This document shows, in pieces, positions 1-9,226 of a DNA stretch of 15,349 bases. The stretch's first letter is position 1, and every line of letters begins with the position of its first letter. The DNA comes from Gryganskiella cystojenkinii (taxonomy: Eukaryota > Mortierellomycota > Mortierellomycetes > Mortierellales > Mortierellaceae): assembly GCA_015852425.1 (NCBI GenBank), contig JAAAIG010000890.1, positions 1 to 15,349 on the forward strand, read 5' to 3'. The position numbers were made by a program, and so were the translations under genes. Below the pieces are notes generated by a model. The model was not told where the DNA came from. It ran no database searches and saw only the letters and a program-made list of their open reading frames with translations.

Positions 1-6
1 TGCAGA

Positions 7-23
7 GGGGGGGGGGGGGGGGG
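7..23. repeat. Poly-G tract of 17 G
   Basis: Seventeen consecutive G (poly-C on the minus strand) lie about 85 bases beyond the stop of the minus-strand fusion gene, at the very edge of the window. Its true length cannot be judged, and such homopolymers are also a sequencing and assembly weak point. Confidence 0.8.
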
Positions 24-107
24 AAAAGAGAGAAAGAGCATGCAATGTTTTTAGACTAAAGAGGAGAGGAGGCAAGATGTCGCTAACGGGAGTAGGGAGT
101 AAAAAAA

Positions 108-3100
108 TCAAATCCGGAAGGCATAGTGTTGACCGCCACTAAAGAGCCTTTGTGTATTGCGATAACGACGATCCTCCTCGGACTCTCCAATCGTCGGGTC
201 CGCTCCGTTTCCCCCGCCTCCTCCTCCTGCTCCAACAAGACCACCAACGGCACCATGACCAGCAGCTGCAGCCACCGAACCAGCAATCGAGACCGTCGGT
301 CGGAGCGATGACGTTTGAGTGGCCTCCTTCTTTAGAACCTCAGCCAAGGGAACCGGTGCAGGAGGCATCTCAAGTAAAAGATCGTCCAATCCCATGGCCA
401 CACCCTTTAGGTTGATCTCATCCCAACAGCTCTCTTCAAAGACTGGTGCGGGGAACCCATAGGCACCCGTCATGGCCGTTCGCATATGGACACCATTCCA
501 GGTCACGACATTGTCGATATCGCGTGTCAACGATCGTCCGACCTTAAACAAGTGACCATAGTAAAACAAACAAATCGTTCGAATCATCAACAAGGGTCCC
601 AAACGTGCCGTGAACGGAATCACCATGTAACGGTTCTCGGGCTTGATCCAGACTTCGGTTCTGGTCGCATCATCTGTCACGGGTGCATAATGACCCGGAA
701 TACATACATAGAGGAAATAACAGGCCAGACGGACATCAAACGCATAACCTAGGGTGCCATCCGGACTAGGGCCTAACTTGATTGGTTTGCCTGAAAACGC
801 TTCCTTGGTCGCACCAGCCCGAGCTCCCGTCGTACACATCACTTGGCACAAGGGGCATTTCAAATTCGAGGCATCGGCCTTGAACCAGTGGCTGATACAG
901 CTCTCGTGGAAACAATGACGACAGCTCCTCAACTTGACCACTCTATCAGGCTCCTGGTCGTTCTTGTTGGATGGCAATGCGGAAGAGGATGATGTTGATG
1001 CTGTCGATGCTGACGCTGCAGTCGTCTTTGAAGGTGAAGTCATGGTCGCATTTTCGGGGATCTCGAGCACCTCCTGACAGATCGGGCATTCTGCTGGCGG
1101 TTGCTTGGAAGGTCCAGCTGCCGTGTGTCTGGTCTTATCATCATCCTGGACCAACATGTGAGGCTCTGCCGTGATGAACAGGTTCTCCATTAAATTTGCC
1201 CCCATCGCTGCAATCTCGGCCTCCCGAGCCTTCCGATCAAAGACCACGCTGCCTGTCCGACTGAGCAAACCTCGGATAGCGGGAATAATCCTTGGATCCA
1301 GCTCTTCCCACTTCTTGGACAAGAACATGCGCAAGTCCAAGCCCTCCAACGGATTCCTCTCCACTCGATCAGCCCTTAATTGAGACTTGAGCTGTCCCGT
1401 CACTGAGGAAGTCTCCCTTGCCTGAATCTTGCGTTTCCGGACCTCGGTCTCCAAAAAGATCCATTCCAGATAGTCTGTTAATTTGAACAGTCGCCGGTTC
1501 GCTAGACGACGACGGGTATTGATGGGCCATAAGATCGGGGATGCCATCGGCATCGAGAATGTGAGCGAAGGTGCAATCTCCCAGAGTTCCTTGACGTCCG
1601 TTAAGCCGAGCTGCTTGATCGTCTCCTCAACTCGAAAGATGGTCGTCTGACTGAGTTGTTGGACTGCTGCACTCGGCATCAGTGTGATCATCAATGCTGG
1701 CATCAACAACTCGGCCACGACCTGGGGCCAGGATTTCAGGGTCACTGTTTGGAAATCCGATTGAGGCATCGAAAACTTCTCCGTTGGGTTGCTGAAGCCA
1801 AGCGTACTACGGTCCTTGTCCGCGTTCACGATCCGGAGTTTCATCTCTAGCTTTGTTAAAGGACAAGCAAAGGCCAGGCCTTGCTGTGTCACCCGTGCAG
1901 TCTCTATGGTGATGGACATCTTGTTCCGATCGTCTCGTTCTTTATCCATCCGACTTTGGTCGTCAAAACTGCGTTGCATCTGAAGAATACTCTCGGCCAA
2001 GGTCTTTTGCTCCTGAGTCCAGGCCGTGGTCGCAGCCAGTTTCTGATCGTACTCGGCCTGCAGGCTCGCAAGGCGCTGTTGAATAGGATGGGCTGCTAAT
2101 TGGAATTGATGACTGTTGGCTGGAATTCCCTGTTGCGCCGCATCTGCATGCAGCTGATTGAGTTCGTTCTGGACCTGAGTACCAAGCGCCTGGATCCGCT
2201 TCAATTCCGGTTCGATATCCTGGACGACTGTCAAGAGTTGTTGGCAATTGGGGATTTTGGCCTTGGCGGCTTCGATGCTCTGGCGTTGCAAGTTCCGAGA
2301 CTTGTTGGCCAGATCTCGGTCTGCCTCCAATCGGGTCTGCAGTGTTTGGATGTTCTTCACGGCACTGATGAGTAAGCTCCGGTTCGGTTCCGAGATGTAG
2401 TACCGTCGCTGCGTTATCTTGATCTTGATCAGCCAATCGACATGTTTTGAAAACTTCAATTTCCGGACTTTGGTCGAGGCAAGATCGGCGTGGAAGACTT
2501 TGGTCAACATGGCGGCAAAGCCTTCGTCGGGTCCATGCCATTCCTCAAGATTTGAGTCTGCTGTTTCCGGGTCCGCGTTCAGGTCTGTCGGGACGGGGAC
2601 CAACAGGTTTCGTTGGATATCGTGGATCGAGGGAGGGTAATGACCGGACGCACGAAAGAGAACCGAATGTTGACTCAGTCTAAAGAAACTGTCTGGGCTG
2701 TTGGTCGCCTTGAAATTGACCACGCACAGAGGCAGGACGTGGGACTTTTCCATGCTATTTTGCGCAGAGAAAAAAATGAAAAAGGAACATGACCAGCAAA
2801 CAGTGTTTTTTTATGATACAAGGATTAGTTCAAAGCCCCCTTTTTCTTTACCCATCCAAAATGATGGGCCGTTTTTTCCCCTGTGGATATACAGCTGTTG
2901 ATAGCTACATCATTATGAAAGGCGTCCTATTGCCATGCGAAAATAACTTACACAATCCACTCTTTGTACACATCGTGCGCGACAGCAGAATCATAACCGG
3001 GGGGCAGAAAATTGGAGGTCGGAAACAGTCGCCTCGAAGACTTTTCATAGGGTTCGACCAGGACGTTGCCCAGGATCACACAACAGAGGATGATGGAATA

Positions 3101-3841
3101 TTCCTGATCCATCGTCGTCTGAGTATCCGTGTACTGCATGCATTTCTCGATTGCGTCCGAGAAATAGAGTCCCTTACCGTAATTAGCCCGGACAGTCATC
3201 TTGGGGTCGAGTCCATTATGGAGGATCGAAGCGATTTTGCTCTTTTGGGTCCCATGAAACAAGATCTCGTCCCGGAATCGATCCTCGGGCGCCTCCCAGT
3301 TTTCGTCTTCCTCTGTCAGGGGCAGGTCCGTCGCAGATGCAGCTCGAGTGCGTTGCCGTTGATCATACCATTTCTTGGATCGCTCACGCCGCATGGCCTT
3401 GGTGGCCTTGTACCGGTCCCAGACCAGAGGGTTACGGAGGATATGAACGGACTCGACCCTGTAATCGGACTGGCGATGCGTGTGGCTGTAGAAATCGTTC
3501 GCGACGATCGAGGCCAGTTCTGGGTATCTGTGCTGATCCAGGTTCAAGAGTCGGGTTCCGCCATAATGACCGGTCGAGGCAGAAGAGACGGTATTCGCCG
3601 TCGCCGTCGCCGTCGAGTCTGTGGAATTGGGGATAGAAGGAAACCCGCCACCTGCGGGGGGTTGGTAGCCAAAAAGACTGTTGTTGGTGTTGGAGCCGTT
3701 GTAGTTGTTGCGAGAGTTGGTTCCTTCGGTTGGGTCAAGAAGAGGGAGGGCGATAGAGTTTTCTTCCTCGAGGGAACAGTCCTCGAAAAAGGGTGTGAAG
3801 AGGTCCGAGAACTCGGCCTTGTTGGTGTGGATGAGGGCCAT
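108..3841 (-). CDS. PARP-RING-Deltex (DTC) fusion protein, two exons
   Basis: Exon 1 is 3841-2952 and exon 2 is 2754-108, giving 1178 residues. The PARP catalytic domain spans about 105-311. It includes RNPLVWDRYK (136-145), LFHGT with His196, YGKGLYF with Tyr226, and Glu294 in YKEWIV, so the triad is His-Tyr-Glu. The last strand (HVLPLCVVNF) comes from exon 2. A helical, probably coiled-coil region covers about 425-575. The RING-H2 ligands are Cys853, Cys856, Cys908, His910, His913, Cys916, Cys930 and Cys933, with a long Ser/Thr/Ala loop between the second and third. A Deltex C-terminal domain follows (about 940-1085), with VGRSLTRDIDNVVTWNGVHM and GFPAP motifs, then a Gly-rich tail. Known family behaviour: PARPs transfer ADP-ribose from NAD+; Deltex RING-DTC modules bind ADP-ribose and ubiquitylate it. 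I infer a self-contained ADP-ribose/ubiquitin enzyme. The ATG at 3841 has an in-frame TAG just upstream. Residues 312-425 and 575-850 match nothing I know. Confidence 0.88.
2755..2951 (-). other. Intron joining the PARP exon to the RING-DTC exon
   Basis: On the minus strand the donor GTAAGT begins at 2951. The acceptor, a T-rich tract followed by TAG, ends at 2755. A CTAAT branch-like site lies between them. Exon 1 ends in phase 2 (GT) and exon 2 supplies C, completing a valine codon (residue 297). The joined frame continues directly into the final PARP strand motif, HVLP followed by hydrophobic residues, which exon 1 alone lacks. This is the main argument that the two long frames are one gene. 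If the intron is retained, translation stops at the TAA inside the donor (2948-2950). Confidence 0.85.
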
Positions 3842-4622
3842 GTTTGGATAAACCTATGAGGAAGGGGTGGCGAAAGAGAGTGAGAGAGGACCACAGGTTA
3901 GAAATAGGGATTGAAACCTAACAATGACCACAGGTAAGAAATGAAGGGTGAATTGAAGAATGAAGTCAAGGAACGAATGAGTACTTTCGGGGTTATGCAG
4001 AGGAGGGATGAACAACGACTGCGGTGAAGACAGGGACGAGCAAAAAAAAAAAAAAAAAGAAATGAGACCTATTTCTTGCTGAAGTGCCTGACACCCCCCA
4101 GACAGGAAATGACTCGTAGCTGAGGAACGGAGGAGGGGACGAAGAAGAAAGTGGTGTGTGAGGTAATGAAAAGAGAATGAGAATGACCTGTATGGGAAGG
4201 GGACGATTGGGAAGAAAGGTGAAGAAATGGAGAAGTGAGAAAATGAGAAAACGTAAAGTCAAATGAAGGAAAAACTGAGCATGTTTTTATGCCATGATTT
4301 TACCCTTTCGCTATTTGTGCTTCGCCACTTTGGACAACTCGTTGTCCTTTTTGTACTTTGCCTTCTGGATTGCTCATTCTCCATTGACCTCCTTTTAGCA
4401 GCGCTGTCCCTACCCTTCAAATCCTGTCGTACACAGGAACGCTTTTTTTTTTGTCAAGTCAATTGCCGCCCTAGCAAAGATTTGCTATATATTTATTTTA
4501 TTTTTTCGTGTTCGATTCTGAACAATGCAAGAGATGACGAGGATTAAGGCGGAAAGGAGTAAAAGTACAAGAGACTATGGTACATGGGTGAATAACTAAA
4601 ACATAAGAAACAAATTAAGAAT
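3842..4622. promoter_or_regulatory. Intergenic region: promoter side of the PARP fusion gene, 3' side of AUR1
   Basis: No gene is supported here. Read on the minus strand, 3860-4260 is strongly pyrimidine-rich, including an A16 run (poly-T on the minus strand) at 4041-4056. This is typical of fungal promoters and 5' UTRs. A pyrimidine tract ending in TAG (3854-3856), 12 bases before the fusion-gene ATG, resembles a 3' splice site and could end a 5'-UTR intron, but I found no convincing donor. Open frames on either strand here are low-complexity (Phe/Leu/Ser-rich) and look like composition artefacts. The AUR1 3' UTR must lie at the 4500-4622 end; no AATAAA is visible in it. Confidence 0.5.
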
Positions 4623-6561
4623 CTACTCGTCCTTGAAACGCTTGCCAAGGGACGGCGAGGGCGAAGCCGAGATAAATGAACGAGGGGATGTTGGACGAGA
4701 CGAAGACGCGGCAGGCGCTGAGACCTCTGCATCAAAGTGATACTCACTCGACAGGGGACTGCTGGGTAACGAAGACCCAGATCCAGATCCAGATCCAACA
4801 CTCTGCTCAAGGAACAAGCGACCAGGGCGAGTACGACCCTTAGTGTTGCCCATCAGGGGAGTATGGCTACTGCTTCCTGCTGCTGCACTCTCCTCAATCG
4901 TGGTCAGGAACGAGTCCCGCTTCGAAGGCGAGGCCAATGGCGAGGACACATATACAGCGGAGGCGGCCTCGGAATCCAAGTTCAAGGTCGTGACCGAGCG
5001 TATGGAATCCCGACTGAACCGGCGCGAGTTTCGATTTCCGACGCCGTTATGATGAACCGTCGAGGTACGGGGAGAGTTATCAGGCGAGACACGAGGAGAG
5101 GTACGAGGCGAATTGACAGTGGAAAGAACCTCCATCCAGGACTCGTATCCTTGCCATCCATTCCAACTCTGGCGATAAGCAGCGTTCTTCTTGGGTGCGG
5201 ACAAAGTCGAGGAAGAGGACACAGAGGAAGTAGGCGAAGATGGCTCGGACTGAGACTCCTTGCGCTCCTCCGCCAGAGGATCGATGGAGACAACAATGAC
5301 ATCCGCCATCTCGACGTTCTCGTCCTCATCCTGAACATCGCTGAGGTCCCACTCTTTAGAGTTCTTGAATCCAACAAAGTTGTCCTCATGAGCAGCATCG
5401 AACAAGGTCTGCTTCTCCTGATAGTTCATGGCGTCGCCCAGATCGTGAATCACATGCGAGGCCTTGGGGTTATGGTGGTATTCCTGTTGAGGCAAGACCG
5501 AAGGCAGGAAGAAAGAGCCGATCCAAAACGCAACCACGGCATATCCAGCGCCACCAACGAGATCCACGACGTAATGGTGTCCGAGGTACATGGTTGCCCA
5601 CCAGATCCAAAAGACGTAGCCGACTGCGAAAGGAATCGAACGAGGTCCAAAGATAAAGACCAGGAAGAATGCCAGCTGCCAGGCACAGGCCGAGTGCAAA
5701 GAAGGGAAAGCACCAAAGACCATGGGCGAAGCTGTAAAAGTGGACTTGTACATGTTGGTTCCGAGAATATCATCCACTCGTGCCAATCCACCTGGGTCGC
5801 CAGGCATGGTGTAAGTGGCAGGCTCCCAAGCTCCGTAATGAGACTCGTACCCTAAAAATCGTCATAAAAAGGAAGGTATTTTGTTAGTCTAAAAGTTTTT
5901 ACTTTCTATTTGCACTAACGCACCATTCGCTCATTCTTGTCATGGTTCACAGGTAACCAGCTAAAAACTTACATGGTGGGGCACAAGGGAAGAGAAGCTG
6001 AGTCAAGACACCAGCAACGTTCATGTAACCAAAAGTTCTGGCAAAGACAGGAAGAGTACCGGGAGGTCCAAAAAAGACAATCAAACCAGCAACGACAAAG
6101 GGCAGGACAAAGTGAAGAACGCCATAAGGAATCCAGGCCAAGATATCCTTGAAAGGGGTCGTCGCCACAGCAAGCTTCTCCGAGATGTTGCCTCCGTAGA
6201 GAATGTTTTCAAGTGCAGGCAAGACCGAGGTAAAGATGTGGGGTCTCCAGGACGCAGGGATAAACCGACAGCAGTAAAAGAGAATCAACCAGGCAGCAAT
6301 AGCGAGAAAGGGGAGCATGAACTGACGGGTCTTTTTGGGGATCAAGAGACCGACGGCGAACGAGGCAATTGGCAACTTGAACCAGACGGGCTTGTCCATG
6401 ATACAGTAGCAGAAAGTAAAGAGGATAAAGAGAAAGACATATTGGAGATCAAAGAGGGTATAGCGGTGCTGGCGAAGAGGTTTGATGGTCGAGACGAAAG
6501 CGGCCTTGGTAGCCTTGTGGATCTTGCGATAGCGCAAGTTGACGTTTGTGACGGACAGCAT
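4623..6561 (-). CDS. AUR1: Inositol phosphorylceramide synthase catalytic subunit (Aur1)
   Basis: Exon 1 is 6561-5973, the intron 5852-5972 (GTAAGT donor, TTTTTAG acceptor) and exon 2 5851-4623, giving 605 residues. The splice makes a Trp codon inside the conserved APPWYE motif and restores the family sequence continuously. Aur1 transfers phosphoinositol from phosphatidylinositol to ceramide in the Golgi and is the target of aureobasidin A. Visible landmarks are several hydrophobic segments, DILAWIPYG (about 131-139), FGYMNVAGV and PCAPPW near the splice, PGDPGGLARVD (213-223), FGAFPSLHS with His249, and WWATMYLGHHYVVDLVGG with His289 and Asp293. These match the lipid-phosphatase-type catalytic triad known from yeast Aur1 (His255, His294, Asp298). 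After the last membrane segment comes a hydrophilic Ser-rich tail of roughly 290 residues with SPRTSPRVSPDNSPRTS repeats and a GSGSGSG run, so the protein is much longer than the 401-residue yeast enzyme. Recognition is firm. Confidence 0.95.
5852..5972 (-). other. AUR1 intron
   Basis: A 121-nt GT-AG intron on the minus strand, phase 1. Exon 1 ends with a single T and exon 2 begins GG, which together make the Trp of APPW. Reading through would replace this conserved Trp and soon hit a stop codon. Confidence 0.9.
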
Positions 6562-6929
6562 CGATGTTATGCTGAACTGTGTATGGGGGTATTTGAGCGG
6601 TCACTGTGCTGTCGAAAATGAGAAAGATGTTCGCTATTGCATGTGATGTGAAGAAAGGTGCATTTGCTGGATTCAACAGGATCTGAATGTGAAAGGGGGA
6701 GTGACCGTTGAAGTAGGGATATTGTGGGATGAATTAAAATAGCAGCGTGACTGAGGCAAAGTGAGAGTGATATTATTAGAGAGAGAAAGGGGCAGTAGCA
6801 AATAAAGGTATAGTAATGAGCAAGGATTATGCTGCCAATCTATGTAATGAAGGTATCAAAAAAAACAGAATGGAGACGAAAGGGAAAGGAGAAAATTAAA
6901 AAAAAATGAGCGGCAGACCTGAAGGGTCT

Positions 6930-6937
6930 CTTTTATA
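6930..6937 (-). promoter_or_regulatory. TATA-like element upstream of AUR1
   Basis: The minus strand reads TATAAAAG here, about 370 bases before the AUR1 ATG, followed by T- and CT-rich sequence. It could set a transcription start near 6900. This is position and motif only. Confidence 0.35.
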
Positions 6938-9096
6938 CAAAGGGCGGCTAAATCACCGGTCCTGCACGGTCAAACAGAACCCGCAAGCATTTTTTCCTTA
7001 TCAGAAAGGTTTCTCCATTCAATTGAACTCTCTATTCAATTCACCCCTGTACTTTCTCTTTATTTTTCCAATCTCAGACAGGGTGTTCCTTGTGCTGGCC
7101 TAAAGCTTTGTCCTCTGGGACCTTTTGAACCTGCGGAGAAACAAACAACTTCGTCATCCTTATTTTTTTTTCTGCTTTCCTGTTTGCCTGACATTATTTC
7201 TGCGCAGGTCATACGCAAAACTCGGCCTAATTCCTGGTAAGCGATCGATATTTGTCAACCCTCTCGAAAAATGCTTATTCACTCTCTCCATTTTTTGTTT
7301 TCCACCTCTTTCCGCGATATGGGCAGGACTCGAATTGCGATGCGCAAATATTATTTTTGGCAGGAGGGCATAGTCGTCAATTGCCCACAACAGCTTGATC
7401 GCTGATGATGCACAAAAGTGTCCCTTTTCGCACAATAAAAAAAACAGATACTCTCCGTCCGTCCCTGTCGATTCTGTCCCGTCCCAGATCCTTCGAGAAG
7501 AAAAAAAGAGTCCTGCTGAGATGGTGATGCGAGAGCAAGGACTGTCCTGCTTGGATGTGAAAGAGACCCTGATGATGGCCCTTGACGATACCTCCTGCGT
7601 TGAGGAGAGAGGGGTCCTGTGCAAGATCATGTCATCTCTATCTTGAAAGCTTCTTCTCGTTCTCTCCTTTTTTCTCATCCCTGCTTCTTTCAAAAGAAAA
7701 AAAAAAAGTTGTTAAACATTGAAAAATAAACTCAGTCCCTCGCACGCGAGCAATAACCAACCATACCCCGACGACAACTGAGAAATATTTCGTTGTACGT
7801 GAAAATGAGTTTCTGCACGTATCCCGACCATATGGCAAATGTTTGACTGGGACAGAACTGGAAGCGGGGATTTTTGTTTCTGAGCCTTGACCGTTTCTCC
7901 GGCAACAAGAAAACCCGACAAACAGTGCCTTTTTTTCTCATGGTTGAGCGATCGGATGGGACCGTAAAGACCTTGGTTCAACGGATCCCAGCTCTCCGAA
8001 ATTTGCAGCTCGCATGGCACACCACTGCGATTTTCGTTTTTTAAGAGCTTAGGGATTTTTTATTACTCGGCATAGATCATTCACCTTATGAAAGACAGGC
8101 CAGCATTTGATAATGACAGTGAAAGCTGGACTAAAGTGATCCAATCGATCAAATGGCCACGATGAAATCGTCATCCATATGCTGGACTTACTGTTTATTC
8201 CTCCCGTCCGGCATCTCCCATCTCGCGGTCTTGTCTCTGAAGGAAAGAAAAAGAAAAAAGGTTGCTATCCGTTTTAGGCAACGCAACGAATCGAGTAGCA
8301 ACGGAATGCTCGTTGAGGGATATTGAAGAATCTAGTTCGTTTTTTTGTTTGCATTGTTGAAATTGCTCACATGAGTTGCAGTAGTTCGCTGCGGATAAAC
8401 GTCAGACCCTTTTTTTTTTGCATCTGCTGCCATGATCGCTTTTTTTTAGGTGGGAAGAAACGCGTGCGTTTTAAAGTTTGTGGAAATATGAGAATATTCC
8501 AAGAGAGGAGGACCGGTTAGATGAAAATTTCTCACGGGCCTAGTCCCTGTCTTGGACAATGACACCGAGACATGTCCGCAAAGCGCGGAAACACACTCCA
8601 ACCGTCGCGTCACTAAAACACACAGCTGACCCGACGGTTTATCAACAACACACGATCGCTAACATGTTTCGACGATCCAGGTTGAACTCACGTATATGGG
8701 GCAGCATGACGGGAGATGAAACAATGGCCTGTTGACCGCGGTCGAGTGAACATCCGTAAGGCAAAAATAGGTGCCAAACCGTGAGTCATGAGCAAATTCC
8801 AGGCATGGACAAATAGTATTCTTAAGCGGGTTCAGCTCTCAATTTTATTTAGCTAATATACCCCTTGTCGGTCCCTGCGGCAAAGAGGTTTACCGGGGAA
8901 CCTGACCAGGATCGGCGGATGGAATGGATTTCACGAAAACGCGAAAAGAACACACGCCGGTAGGCGCCTTTAGAGAAGTCGAAGGCTTCCATAGTTGTTG
9001 ATTATGCACAAGCTCGCATTGAAAACCACAAGCACATTAACTTTGCCTTGAGAGCGGTCTTAGGTTCATGCGAGACATGGCCAGGCTGTCATCCCT

Positions 9097-9180
9097 GCGG
9101 TCCCATTTTTTTTTCTTCACTTACCACACTCCAGCCGGTCATACTCTTCCTTCTCTTATTCTTCTTTTTTATCTCCCCTC
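9097..9180 (+). promoter_or_regulatory. Pyrimidine-rich leader upstream of the unknown gene
   Basis: A T/C-rich stretch ends shortly before the ATG at 9227. The frame of the downstream gene happens to stay open through it from 9068, which would give an N-terminus rich in Phe and Leu. I read it as leader or promoter DNA, because the same kind of tract lies before the other genes here. Confidence 0.45.
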
Positions 9181-9226
9181 TCTCTCCAAGGCCCTCAGTT
9201 CTCGAATACGATTGTTCATACTATCC

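Larger units (their letters stand above)
6562..9226. other. Long intergenic spacer between divergent AUR1 and an unknown gene
   Basis: This holds 2.7 kb with no gene I can support. The AUR1 side (about 6770-6910) is pyrimidine-rich on the minus strand and contains a TATA-like site. The other end (9097-9180) is pyrimidine-rich on the plus strand, next to the start at 9227. The middle contains many A/T homopolymers and a few open frames up to 177 codons, but these start at non-ATG codons, have no recognisable motif and lack plausible splice partners. I searched by eye for tRNA box B-like GTTCGA and 5S-like sequence and saw none. A non-coding RNA or a small intron-rich gene cannot be excluded. 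Confidence 0.5.

Noticed and set aside
108..2753. RING-DTC frame as a gene of its own starting at the ATG at 2753
   Set aside because: The bases just upstream form a good intron end, and its first ten residues complete the PARP fold of the upstream exon. The fused model explains both; an alternative start remains possible.
2789..3859. Plus-strand 356-codon open frame
   Set aside because: It lies entirely opposite the PARP exon, has no recognisable motif, and is a shadow of the minus-strand coding sequence.
4863..5855. Plus-strand 330-codon open frame
   Set aside because: Antisense to the AUR1 second exon; Arg-rich shadow without motifs.
7395..7646. Plus-strand 83-codon open frame in the spacer
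   Set aside because: Starts at TTG. The second half looks faintly coding, but no family or splice partner is evident.
7160..7693. Minus-strand 177-codon open frame in the spacer
   Set aside because: It begins at TTG, has irregular composition and no domain or splice context. I cannot support it as a gene.
7712..8020. Minus-strand 102-codon frame, briefly considered as 5S or other RNA
   Set aside because: GTG start, no motif; a by-eye comparison with fungal 5S rRNA did not match.
9068..9226. N-terminal extension of the unknown protein from the upstream ATG
   Set aside because: The codons come from a T/C-rich leader and give a Phe/Leu-rich stretch unlike the rest. It could mimic a signal anchor, but the ATG at 9227 is preferred.
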